Notes under the pieces: model-generated | The model's database searches: none | What the model was told of the DNA's origin: nothing | Seen by the model: only the letters and a program-made list of their open reading frames with translations | Made by a program: the position numbers and the translations under genes | Shown here: positions 1-7,751 of the stretch, piece after piece | How positions within the stretch are numbered: the first letter of the stretch is position 1 | Layout of the letters: every line of letters starts with the position of its first letter | DNA from: Breoghania sp963678585 | GTDB lineage: Bacteria > Pseudomonadota > Alphaproteobacteria > Rhizobiales > Stappiaceae | NCBI GenBank assembly: GCA_963678585.2 | Contig: CAXXGA010000001.1 | Coordinates: forward strand, 672,567-736,566 | Direction of reading: 5' to 3' | DNA length: 64,000 nucleotides

Positions 1-719
1 CATCCGCGCATTTTCTGGAGATTATCCCTTCCGAAGACGTCCTGCCCGAAGGCGGAACCGTGCGCCTCGACATGCTCTTCAGCCATCCCTTCGAGGGCGG
101 GCCGGTCATGGAGATGGTGCTGCCCGAACGGCTCGGCGTGCTGAGCGAGGGCAAGATAATCGACCTCTTGCCTGCCATCTCTGAAAACCCGGTGGAGGGT
201 GGCGCAGGCTGGACCGTTTCGCACGATCTCGATGAACCGGGCGCATCCGTCTTCTTCGTCGATCCCGCCCCCTATTGGGAACCGGCGGAAGGCAAGTTCA
301 TCAAGCATTTCGCCAAGGTGGTGGTGGACAATTACGCCTCCGGCGAGGGCTGGGACGCGATGGTCGGGCTTCCGGTCGAAATCCGCCCGCTCACGCGCCC
401 GACCGGGCTTTGGACCGGCAATCTCTTTTCCGGCGTGGTGATGAGCAAGGGCGCGCCGGTGCCCTTTGCCGAGATCGAGGTAGAGTTCATCAATGACGGC
501 TCGGTTACCGCGCCGAACGATGCCTTCATCACGCAAGTCATCACGGCGGATGCAAACGGCACCTTTTCCTACGCCATGCCGCATGCGGGATGGTGGGGGT
601 TTGCCGCGCTTGTGACCGGCGAGACATCCATGACCGCCCCGGACGGACATGCCGCTCCGGTTGAGGAAGGTGGCCTCATCTGGGTGCGCACGCGCGATAT
701 GGCGCCGTCGCAAAAGTAA
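1..719 (+). CDS. nikK: NikK-like DUF4198 periplasmic component of a Ni/Co ECF transporter, 5' truncated
   Basis: The reading frame is already open at base 3 and runs to the stop at 717-719, so the gene starts upstream of the window. The first visible residues, SAHFLEIIPSED, resemble the mature N-terminus of DUF4198 proteins, where a His follows the signal-peptidase site; mainly the signal peptide is therefore missing. The GTG at 60 is not the real start. The motif HPFEGGPVMEM and the later beta-rich segment fit the DUF4198 family. In NikKMLQO transporters this extracytoplasmic component works with NikM and NikL in nickel or cobalt capture. It is followed after 15 nt by nikM, nikL, nikQ and nikO on the same strand. 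The metal cannot be decided from sequence, and any upstream riboswitch or NikR site lies outside the window. Confidence 0.85.
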   Translation, partial: SAHFLEIIPSEDVLPEGGTVRLDMLFSHPFEGGPVMEMVLPERLGVLSEGKIIDLLPAISENPVEGGAGWTVSHDLDEPGASVFFVDPAPYWEPAEGKFIKHFAKVVVDNYASGEGWDAMVGLPVEIRPLTRPTGLWTGNLFSGVVMSKGAPVPFAEIEVEFINDGSVTAPNDAFITQVITADANGTFSYAMPHAGWWGFAALVTGETSMTAPDGHAAPVEEGGLIWVRTRDMAPSQK

Positions 720-734
720 GGACGAGGATCCGGC

Positions 735-1349
735 ATGGCCCATATTCCCGACGGCGTTCTCTCCGCCCCCGTGCTCATCGCAGGCGCCGTCCTTGCCGCA
801 GGCGGCATCGCCATCGGGCTTCGCAAACTCGATGAACGCGCCATTCCGCGTACGGGGCTTCTGGCGGCGGCAGCCTTTGCAGGCTCGCTCCTTGCCGTTC
901 CCGTCGGCCCGACAAGCGTGCATCTTCTGCTCTCCGGGCTTCTCGGCATTCTGATCGGCACGGCAACCTTTCCCGCCATGGGCGTTGCGCTTCTCCTGCA
1001 AGCGCTGCTCTTCGGCTTCGGCGGATTGACGACGCTCGGCGTCAACCTCGTCAATATCGCCCTGCCGGGCGTCGCTCTCGGCCTGCTGCTCGGCCCGGCG
1101 ATCCGCTCCACCACCCGGCCCGCGCTTCGCGCAGGACTTGCGGCCGTCGTTGGCGGTGGGGCCGTTCTGGGAACCGGGGCGCTGGTCGCGCTGTCGCTCG
1201 CACTCTCCGCTTCCGCCTATACGCCGGTCGCCAGCATCCTGCTCGCCACCTATCTGCCGCTTGCGGTGGGCGAAGCCTTCATCACCGCGGTCATCGTCGC
1301 GTTTCTCGCCCGCGTCTCGCCCGATGCGCTGAGGCCCGTGCTGTCATGA
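735..1349 (+). CDS. nikM: NikM/CbiM substrate-capture membrane component of Ni/Co ECF transporter
   Basis: 204 residues with about six hydrophobic segments; the CbiM/NikM family. It begins MAHIPDG and carries GPTSVHLLLSGLLG near residues 58-71. In characterised NikM/CbiM the metal is bound by the free N-terminus, His2 and a His in this second motif. Here an Ala is inserted before the His; removal of the initiator Met before Ala, the usual outcome, would put His back at position 2. A ribosome-binding site (gacgagg) precedes the ATG. The gene overlaps nikL by 4 nt (ATGA), so the two are translationally coupled. Confidence 0.9.
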   Translation: MAHIPDGVLSAPVLIAGAVLAAGGIAIGLRKLDERAIPRTGLLAAAAFAGSLLAVPVGPTSVHLLLSGLLGILIGTATFPAMGVALLLQALLFGFGGLTTLGVNLVNIALPGVALGLLLGPAIRSTTRPALRAGLAAVVGGGAVLGTGALVALSLALSASAYTPVASILLATYLPLAVGEAFITAVIVAFLARVSPDALRPVLS

Positions 1350-1894
1350 ACCTGCGCGCCTTCCTCATCGCCCTTCTCGTGGTCGCCGGGCTCATCGCGC
1401 CTGCCTCCGCGCACAAGCTGAAGGTCTTTGCGACCGCGCAAGGCTCGGTGATTTCGGGCTACGGCTTTTTCATCGGCGGAGGGCGTCCGGCGGGAGTGCG
1501 CTGGGTTATCCGCGACGAGACCGGTGCCGTGCTCGGCGAAGGCAAGACCGACGATCAGGGCGGTTTCCGTTTCGAACCGGCCCCCGCAGGCCCCGTCACC
1601 GTGACCATCGACACGGGCGAGGGGCACGGCGCTTCAAAGACCATCTCGAGCGTCGGCACGCCGCCCCCCTCCCAAAACCGCCCCACACAAGGCGACCCGG
1701 CCTCACAATCTCAGGCGAAAGAAGAGATCGCCGCTCTGGTCGAGACGGCCGTTCAGCGGCAGGTCACGCCGCTTCTGGAACGCATCGAGGAGATGGATGC
1801 GCGGATGCGCTTCACCGACATACTTTCCGGGTTCTTCCTCATCATCGGGCTTGTGGGGGGCGGATTGTGGCTGCGCACATGGCGACGCTCGTGA
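1346..1894 (+). CDS. nikL: NikL-like accessory component of Ni/Co ECF transporter
   Basis: 182 residues. It has an N-terminal signal peptide ending near residue 22 (PASA), after which the mature chain begins with a His (HKLKVFATA), as in NikK. A carboxypeptidase-like beta domain follows (around residues 23-95), then a Pro/Gln-rich linker, a short coiled helix and one C-terminal membrane segment (about residues 156-176) ending in RTWRRS. In NikKMLQO systems NikL replaces the NikN/CbiN subunit. It overlaps nikM by 4 nt and nikQ by 28 nt if the GTG start of nikQ is used. Assignment rests mainly on position and architecture. Confidence 0.75.
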   Translation: MNLRAFLIALLVVAGLIAPASAHKLKVFATAQGSVISGYGFFIGGGRPAGVRWVIRDETGAVLGEGKTDDQGGFRFEPAPAGPVTVTIDTGEGHGASKTISSVGTPPPSQNRPTQGDPASQSQAKEEIAALVETAVQRQVTPLLERIEEMDARMRFTDILSGFFLIIGLVGGGLWLRTWRRS

Positions 1895-2601
1895 TCCCTG
1901 GGGATCTGCGTCTGAGGCTGGTCGCAGCCCTCATCGTGGTCGTCGCGCTTTCGCAACTCCAAAACCTCGCGCTCGCGGCAACGGCCCTTGCCGTTTTCGC
2001 CCTGCTTGCGCTGATGAGCGGCCTTGAGCCCGGCATGGCGCGCAGGCTCTGGCATGTGGAAGGTCTCGTCGCACTGCTCGTCGTCACGCTGCCTTTCACC
2101 GTGGAGGGCACACCCGCCTTCTCCCTCGGCCCGCTCGTCGCCAGTTCGCAAGGGCTGATCCATGCGGGGCTTCTCGCCTGCAAGATCACCGCTGCCGCGC
2201 TCGTTGTGATGGTGGTTCCGGGCGCACCGGAACCCGCCCAGCTCGGCGCGGCGCTGCATGGCCTGCGCGTGCCGGAAAAGCTGGTGCGATTGCTCGTCAT
2301 GAGCGTTCGTTATCTCGCAATCCTCAGGGCGGAGGCCCGACGCGGGCATGAGGCGATGCGCGCCCGCGGGTTCCGCCCACGCTCCAACCGGCACACATGG
2401 CGCAGTTACGGCTATCTGATCGCGATGTTGCTGGTGCGCGCGCTGGAGCGGGCGCAAAGGGTGGAGGACGCCATGCTCTGCCGCGGCTTCCAGGGCCGCT
2501 TTCCCCATGCAAGCCTGCAAGCCCCCGCCGCGCGCGACTGGTTCGGCTTTGCACTCCTTACCGGCCTCGCTGTTGCCGTCTTTCTTGGAGACCGTGCATG
2601 A
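1867..2601 (+). CDS. nikQ: NikQ/CbiQ energy-coupling transmembrane protein (EcfT)
   Basis: 244 residues with several membrane segments and two copies of the EcfT signature, Ala-x-x-Arg-Gly, seen as AMRARGF and AMLCRGF (around residues 162-168 and 202-208). These form the coupling helices that contact the ATPase. It transmits ATPase movement to NikM. The GTG at 1867 is preceded by a G-rich stretch at suitable spacing; an ATG at 1879 would remove four residues. Its stop overlaps the nikO start (ATGA at 2598-2601), showing coupled translation inside the nik operon. Confidence 0.88.
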   Translation: MAAHMATLVIPGDLRLRLVAALIVVVALSQLQNLALAATALAVFALLALMSGLEPGMARRLWHVEGLVALLVVTLPFTVEGTPAFSLGPLVASSQGLIHAGLLACKITAAALVVMVVPGAPEPAQLGAALHGLRVPEKLVRLLVMSVRYLAILRAEARRGHEAMRARGFRPRSNRHTWRSYGYLIAMLLVRALERAQRVEDAMLCRGFQGRFPHASLQAPAARDWFGFALLTGLAVAVFLGDRA

Positions 2602-3341
2602 GCGACCTTCTGCACCTTGAAGGTGTCTGCGTCGTTCGCGACGGGCAATCCGTTCTTGAAGGCATCGACCTGCGCCTCGGTTCGCGGGAGAAGCTCGCCA
2701 TTGTCGGGCCCAACGGTGCGGGCAAGACGACATTGCTGCGCACGATTGTCGGGCTGGAACGCAGGACGGGCGGCACGATCCGTCTCTTCGGCGAAGCCTG
2801 CGGCACGGAAAAGCAGTTCCGCCTCCATCGTCCGCGCATCGGCTTTCTGTTTCAGGACAGCGACGATCAGCTTTTCTGTCCGAGCGTGATCGAGGACGTG
2901 GCCTTCGGTCCGCTCAACATGGGGCTCTCGCAGACGGACGCGGAGGAGGCGGCGCGCGCCGCCCTCGACAGGCTGGAAATCGGCCATCTGGCGGAGCGGA
3001 TTTCCCACCGGCTTTCGGGAGGCGAAAAGCGGCTCGTCTGTCTGGCGGGCCTGATGGCGATGAAGCCGGAAGTTCTGCTACTCGACGAGCCCACCAACGG
3101 CATCGACGCCGCCAACGAGACGCGCCTGCGCGAGGCGCTCGCAGCTTACGAAGGCGCGATGGTCCTCGTTTCCCACGACACGACGCTGGTTGCCGATCTC
3201 GCGACCCGGGCGATGGTTCTGGAGGCGGGCAGGCTGCTGCCTGCCACCATCCACAGCCACGCCCATACGCATGTGCATGCCCATGTGCATGCCGTTCGCG
3301 CGGACGAGCCGGGCGAGGATGCCGGAGGATCAGGCGGTTGA
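2598..3341 (+). CDS. nikO: NikO/CbiO ATPase of Ni/Co ECF transporter with His-rich tail
   Basis: 247-residue ABC ATPase. Walker A GPNGAGKTT, Q-loop region FLFQDSDDQLF (the DDQ typical of ECF ATPases), signature LSGGEKRLV, Walker B LLLDEPTNG and H-loop LVSHD are all present. The start at 2598 overlaps nikQ by 4 nt; an open frame further upstream is not used. The C-terminus carries HSHAHTHVHAHVHA, a His cluster not needed by the fold and likely to bind Ni or Co. The 3' end overlaps the convergent DMT gene by 12 nt, so no separate terminator fits between them. Confidence 0.92.
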   Translation: MSDLLHLEGVCVVRDGQSVLEGIDLRLGSREKLAIVGPNGAGKTTLLRTIVGLERRTGGTIRLFGEACGTEKQFRLHRPRIGFLFQDSDDQLFCPSVIEDVAFGPLNMGLSQTDAEEAARAALDRLEIGHLAERISHRLSGGEKRLVCLAGLMAMKPEVLLLDEPTNGIDAANETRLREALAAYEGAMVLVSHDTTLVADLATRAMVLEAGRLLPATIHSHAHTHVHAHVHAVRADEPGEDAGGSGG

Positions 3342-4229
3342 TTTTGCAACTGCCGGACGGCTCTGGCCGGCGCTGAGCACCAGAATATTTCCGAAAAGCA
3401 CCGCCGCACCGCCGCTCAGGACGAGCGCATCGATGGTCAGGTCTTCGAACAGCGCAGATATGACCAGCGCCACCACCGGCACGAGCGCCAGCGTGTAGGA
3501 GGCGCTTGCCGCGCCGATGCGCTCGACGAGATTGAAATACATGAAGAACGTGATGCAGGAGGCGACAATCGCCAGATGGGCGAGGCCCGCCACATAGGCG
3601 AGCGAGAGCTCGACCGCGAAGCTGCGCTCCCCGATGACCGCAAGGGCGAAGGCGAAGAGCGCGCCGCAGAGCGCCGTCCAGCTCATCAGGACGACAATCG
3701 GAATACCCGCGCGCTGGTTGCGCATGGCAACGACCGTGCCGCAGCCCGTGCCCGCAGCTGCCGAAAGCGCCAGCCCCAGCCCGGCCAGGGTTTCACCTTG
3801 GGAAGAAAACAGCGCGAATTGCGGCGTGGCGATCACCGCAAGGCCGACGAGCCCCACGCAGATGCCGGCAAGCATGCGCACCGTGACGGGAACCGAGAGG
3901 AACAGCCACCCGGCAAGGGCGGCGAAAAGGGACGAGGTCGAAAGGACCAGCGCCGCGATGCCGGAAGGGATCAACGTCGTCGCATGATAAAACGAGATGA
4001 AGGAAACCCCGAAGAACAGCACGCCCTGCAGCGCCACCCAGAACCGGTCCCGCTTGGCTACCGCAATCCCGTGACCGCGGGCGAGGCTCCAGCCGAACAT
4101 GACAAGGCTGGCCAGCACCAGACGATAGGCGACCGAAACCTCCGGTGCGCCGGCATTCGCCTGCTGGGCGGTGACGATGGCGCTGCTGCCCCAAAGGATC
4201 GACGTGGCCAAAAACAAGAATACGTGCAT
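3330..4229 (-). CDS. EamA/DMT-family permease
   Basis: 299 residues with about ten hydrophobic segments arranged as two EamA repeats; the first begins LFLATSILWGSSAIVTAQQA. Members of this family export or import small metabolites or drugs; the substrate cannot be inferred. The ATG at 4229 has a strong Shine-Dalgarno (ggggaggg) about 5 nt upstream, so the longer open frame to 4415 is rejected. The MarR gene lies 103 nt upstream in the same direction and may control it. The stop overlaps nikO on the opposite strand. Confidence 0.82.
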   Translation of the reverse strand: MHVFLFLATSILWGSSAIVTAQQANAGAPEVSVAYRLVLASLVMFGWSLARGHGIAVAKRDRFWVALQGVLFFGVSFISFYHATTLIPSGIAALVLSTSSLFAALAGWLFLSVPVTVRMLAGICVGLVGLAVIATPQFALFSSQGETLAGLGLALSAAAGTGCGTVVAMRNQRAGIPIVVLMSWTALCGALFAFALAVIGERSFAVELSLAYVAGLAHLAIVASCITFFMYFNLVERIGAASASYTLALVPVVALVISALFEDLTIDALVLSGGAAVLFGNILVLSAGQSRPAVAKSTA

Positions 4230-4332
4230 GTCTGCCCTCCCCTGCATGCCGGGCTGAAATTGCATACGGAAACAAGAGGCTCGAGCGCGCGGCACCTCCC
4301 TGCGCGCCTTGCCCCGGAGCCACGCTGCCCCT

Positions 4333-4881
4333 TCATTCCCCCGTTTCCGGCCCCTCCGGCCCCGGGCCTTCCCTCGCGCCCTGCCAGCCCCGCGCCAGAA
4401 TGCCCGCACTGGCATTGTCCAGCCGGTTGAGGATGGAATCGAGCTGCGCCAGTTCGTCGGAACTGACGGCCTCCGTCAGTTCCCGGTCGAGACGTCCGGC
4501 AAGATCGGAGATCTCGGAGAAAACCTCCCATCCGCGTTTCGACAACTCGATGGAGGCGTAGCGCCGGTCGGCGCGGCCGGAAAGGCGGCGGGCAAACCCC
4601 AGTTCCACCAGTTGCCTGATGGCGCGCGACACCGCGAACTGGTCAAGCCCCGCGGCCTGACAGATTTCCTTTGCGCTCGCGCCGGGGCGGTTGGCGACGA
4701 TGGACATGGTGCGCCAGGCGGACCGGGAGAGCCCGAAGCGGGGAGCGTAAAACCCGTTGAGTACATCCGCGATCCGCACCGAAATACGAAACAGCCGATA
4801 GGGCAACCAGCTCTCAAGATGAAGCATTTCGCCCTCTGCGGAGGCGAAACCGCGCCCTGTATCTGCCTTCCCGATGGCCAC
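4333..4881 (-). CDS. MarR-family transcriptional regulator
   Basis: 182 residues. The winged-helix core is clear: AWRTMSIVANRPGASAKEI, then a recognition region DQFAVSRAIRQLVELGFARR, then the wing SGRADRRYASIELSKRG. MarR proteins bind palindromes as dimers and respond to small ligands. A short palindrome, TTGCA-ATA-TGCAA, lies about 30 nt upstream of the start and could be its operator. The downstream DMT permease in the same direction is the obvious target. The Pro/Gly-rich C-terminal tail (last 20 residues) is not part of the fold. Confidence 0.85.
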   Translation of the reverse strand: MAIGKADTGRGFASAEGEMLHLESWLPYRLFRISVRIADVLNGFYAPRFGLSRSAWRTMSIVANRPGASAKEICQAAGLDQFAVSRAIRQLVELGFARRLSGRADRRYASIELSKRGWEVFSEISDLAGRLDRELTEAVSSDELAQLDSILNRLDNASAGILARGWQGAREGPGPEGPETGE

Positions 4882-4898
4882 CCTGCCTCACCCGCACC

Positions 4899-4925
4899 AT
4901 TGCGCATTACTTGCAATATGCAATC
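4899..4925. promoter_or_regulatory. Candidate MarR operator upstream of the regulator
   Basis: The sequence contains TTGCA-ATA-TGCAA (4911-4923), with a further ATTGC half at 4899-4903 that mirrors the GCAAT end. It sits about 30 nt before the MarR start, where autoregulatory MarR sites usually lie. Seen directly as a palindrome; binding is inferred. Confidence 0.4.
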
Positions 4926-5194
4926 ATTATTCCGTTTAACCACATGACGCGGCGAACGACAAGTGACCCGTGCGAAAAGGCGACCCCTGCGCCACCGGGC
5001 CCGCGAAGGAAACCGATACCGGCGGGCACCCGGGAAGGCACGGCATCGCGTGTTCCCCCCCCCTTTTCGGGCGGCTCACCGGGACAGCGCGCGCTTTACA
5101 CATAGACATTAGTTACGAGCGTCTTTGTGTCCCGCAACAGACAGAAGAGCGGGTCTATACTCCGTATAAATTCAATAATCAGATGGGAATACAG

Positions 5195-6061
5195 ATGTCT
5201 GCTTTATTCAGAGCAGCCGGTCTGGGATTGGTTTTCGGCCTTGCGGCGACATCCGGTCCTGCCACGGCGGGAGAACTGTCCATTCCGCCGGATGCACGCA
5301 ACCTGGAAGTATCCAATGCAATCCGGCGCAGTATTGTCGATTACGCCGCGCGCGGTGACCTTGATGGACTGAATGAATACGCCTATCAGGATTACGAGGA
5401 AATCAAGAAGACCGACAAAGTCTACACTGCTGACTGGCCCATAAAATACAAACGAATAAATACTTTTATCGTCTATGGAAGTAAAGAAATAATCGCAGAC
5501 CACACTCATGACGTTGATGAAAACAGCGACACCATTAAAATCGAGACATTTGATCTCAAAAATAGCGACTTCGTCTCACACATATTTATTACTGAAAACC
5601 ATGATAATCCGGGAATATACATGCATCTTTACCGGCTGAGCGGTGAAGGGAAGGGGCATTTCGTCATCATGAGATATGATGGCCACTGCCGCGAGGGCGA
5701 GAATGTCGCCCTCATGATGCCTCACAAGGGCAACTATGAATTCCTCATCGCAGATACAGATCAGGTCGATCTGAACGGTGTCATCGATCGCCTGAAGCGT
5801 GGCGGACCGGTCGGAATATGGTCGGCAATCGACGAATACGAGGTTCTGGAGAACCTTGCCGAACTCGTCCTCAACATGCCGACAACCTACAAGGAACTTG
5901 AAGAAGATACCGTCGTGACCTGGTACGGCGCCGACACGAAACATGTTTGCGGTCCGCTTCAGAAGGTCGGCCAGGCAATCTACGACAAGAACCAGGAAAT
6001 GGATCTTAAATCGAAGATGGCCCTCATGGCCGGAAGCTCCAGTCGTTTCTTTTTGAAATGA
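5195..6061 (+). CDS. Secreted protein of unknown function
   Basis: 288 residues from ATG 5195; ATG 5183 would add four residues. A clear signal peptide (MSALFRAAGLGLVFGLAATS...ATA) ends near residue 26, so the mature protein is probably periplasmic or exported. The remainder is soluble, rich in Asp, Glu, Lys and Tyr, and contains two Cys (in GHCREGE and KHVCGPL) that could pair. I do not recognise the family. The gene is visibly richer in A+T than its neighbours, mostly in its first half, suggesting acquisition from elsewhere. A second secreted protein starts 14 nt downstream and probably shares its transcript. The open frame extending upstream to 4970 has no convincing start. Confidence 0.75.
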   Translation: MSALFRAAGLGLVFGLAATSGPATAGELSIPPDARNLEVSNAIRRSIVDYAARGDLDGLNEYAYQDYEEIKKTDKVYTADWPIKYKRINTFIVYGSKEIIADHTHDVDENSDTIKIETFDLKNSDFVSHIFITENHDNPGIYMHLYRLSGEGKGHFVIMRYDGHCREGENVALMMPHKGNYEFLIADTDQVDLNGVIDRLKRGGPVGIWSAIDEYEVLENLAELVLNMPTTYKELEEDTVVTWYGADTKHVCGPLQKVGQAIYDKNQEMDLKSKMALMAGSSSRFFLK

Positions 6062-6074
6062 AAGAAACACCGAG

Positions 6075-6995
6075 ATGATCACCGATAACGTCAACTGGAG
6101 TGGAAAGTTGAGCACATACAGAACATCCGCGTTTGCCTTCTGCGCAATTGCATCGGTCCTGCTTGGATCCGTCTCCCCGTCCCAAGCGGTGGTGGCCGAA
6201 CGCAAGACGGCCTCACCGGCGCATCACACGACGGATGCACAGGTGGAGTTGTTCAAGGAGCAGATCCGCGCGCTCCAGACCCACCCCATGGACGCCAGCG
6301 ATTTCTTCCTGCATGCCAAGACCTATGCGTCGGGCGACAGGTTCGGCGAACGCAAGCTGACCGCCTCGATCGGGGTCGACAGCTACGAGTTGGTTGCCTT
6401 TGCCAGCGATGCCCAGCACCTGCCGGGCGTCGCCTACTACGAGCGCATTTCCAATCCCGACATCAGAAAAGTGATGGATTATCAGGCCTATGTGACCTCG
6501 TTCGACAGCGAGGGCGGCGACGTCAACACAGCCGTCTATCTGCATGGCGTCTTCGCGGATGGAACGACTGTCTACCTGGCTTTCGACAATGACGCCTATG
6601 TCGGGAAAATGGTGCCCGCCTTCGTGGAACACCCCGGGAAGGACGGCTACAGCTTCATCATGGAGGATATCTACCGCTTCAAGCACGAGGTGCAGAACGA
6701 CGGGATGCCTCTGGATCTGTCCCAAAAGGAATTCGAAGATCTCGATATCTCGATCAAGTTCTACGCAGAGGGCGCAGTTTTCACCCGCCATCTGCCGGCC
6801 ATGATCCATGCCGTGCCGACCGATAGCACGAAGCTGCTGTTCAACCCCGGCTGGAAGGACGGCAGAGACAGCGCGCTGGAATGCTCGGGAGATCAACTCT
6901 ACCGCAAGCTCAAGGCCGTCTTCGCGCAAGGCCCCGTCTATCCGGATATCGACAACCTCGATCATGTTCCGACGCCGGGCCGGATCTGCGAATAG
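6075..6995 (+). CDS. Secreted protein of unknown function
   Basis: 306 residues from ATG 6075. A TTG at 6108 has better Shine-Dalgarno spacing (ggag, 7 nt) and would put a classical signal peptide, STYRTSAFAFCAIASVLLG...SQA, at the N-terminus. The mature part has no membrane segment and two Cys near the C-terminus (ALECSGD and GRICE), which probably form a disulfide. It lies 14 nt after another secreted unknown and ends before a strong hairpin at 7048-7085. I do not recognise the family; an extracytoplasmic role is inferred from the signal peptide only. Confidence 0.75.
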   Translation: MITDNVNWSGKLSTYRTSAFAFCAIASVLLGSVSPSQAVVAERKTASPAHHTTDAQVELFKEQIRALQTHPMDASDFFLHAKTYASGDRFGERKLTASIGVDSYELVAFASDAQHLPGVAYYERISNPDIRKVMDYQAYVTSFDSEGGDVNTAVYLHGVFADGTTVYLAFDNDAYVGKMVPAFVEHPGKDGYSFIMEDIYRFKHEVQNDGMPLDLSQKEFEDLDISIKFYAEGAVFTRHLPAMIHAVPTDSTKLLFNPGWKDGRDSALECSGDQLYRKLKAVFAQGPVYPDIDNLDHVPTPGRICE

Positions 6996-7047
6996 GCCCG
7001 GCCGGATTGATCGGGAAACGCTGCGGCCAAACACCGACGCCGACAAA

Positions 7048-7085
7048 AGGAAACCCGCCACATGCTCTCATGTGACGGGTTTCCT
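7048..7085. terminator. Strong 17-bp hairpin between convergent genes
   Basis: AGGAAACCCGCCACATG (7048-7064) pairs with its near-perfect inverse at 7069-7085 around a 4-nt loop, with one mismatch. It lies between the end of the secreted protein gene (6995, plus strand) and the end of the small minus-strand gene (7153), so it probably terminates both. There is no long T run. Confidence 0.6.
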
Positions 7086-7152
7086 CGATCGGGATGTACC
7101 TGCCTCTTGGGACAGCCGGAGCCACGCGCGGGATTTCGCCCGCCAAGCTCCT

Positions 7153-7458
7153 CTAACGCAGGTAGCAGCTGCCCTTTTTACCGAAGCCGCTGATGGTGCA
7201 GACATACGGCGAGCGCGCCGCCGTGCGGGTGTAGCGCTTCTTGGCGGGCTTGTTGTGCGCCGTGCCGGACTGCACGAGACGCGGGCTGGTATTGGCGTTG
7301 GAAATGATGTGCGGCTCCAGCTTCGGGTCCATCTCAGCTGCCGATGCGCCCGTGACAAAGGACGCCGCCATCACAAAAGAGGCGGCAAAGGCGAGAGGCA
7401 GAATTTTCTTAAGGGGAGATTTGGCGGAAGTTTCAGGCGTGGAGGTCCAGTCGATCAT
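7153..7458 (-). CDS. Small secreted protein with a C-terminal Cys pair
   Basis: 101 residues. A hydrophobic signal segment (ILPLAFAASFVMAASFVTGASA) ends near residue 40. The mature part is short and basic and ends SPYVCTISGFGKKGSCYLR, with two Cys eleven residues apart that probably form a disulfide. Small proteins with this type of C-terminus are, as far as I recall, common in Hyphomicrobiales, but I know of no function. Convergent with the gene ending at 6995. Confidence 0.65.
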   Translation of the reverse strand: MIDWTSTPETSAKSPLKKILPLAFAASFVMAASFVTGASAAEMDPKLEPHIISNANTSPRLVQSGTAHNKPAKKRYTRTAARSPYVCTISGFGKKGSCYLR

Positions 7459-7751
7459 TATGTGCGCTTTCCTGCCGTTTGGCTTGGTTGTGTCCTAAGG
7501 ATGCCCGCAGCATCGGCGCAAGATCTTAAAAATGTTTAATGATGATCTTTCGCCTTTTACGCAGAGGATAGATTCGATGAAAACTGGCGTTTTGGTCGCA
7601 GTCACGGCGGGATAATTGCAAAAACTGGCGATAAAGTGGCGTAACTTAAGCAATACTTCCAATACGCTGACGTTCAAGCAAGATCTGCATGCGCCAGATT
7701 GTCGCACCTGCGTCGGCGCATCCTGCCCACCCCCTTCAGGGGTGCCGGAAC

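Noticed and set aside
1..60. Cobalamin or NiCo riboswitch in front of the nik genes
   Set aside because: The window begins inside the first gene, so its leader is not visible.
1753..2733. 326-residue antisense frame over nikL, nikQ and nikO
   Set aside because: Composition (Arg, His and Ala rich) and overlap with three certain genes mark it as a shadow.
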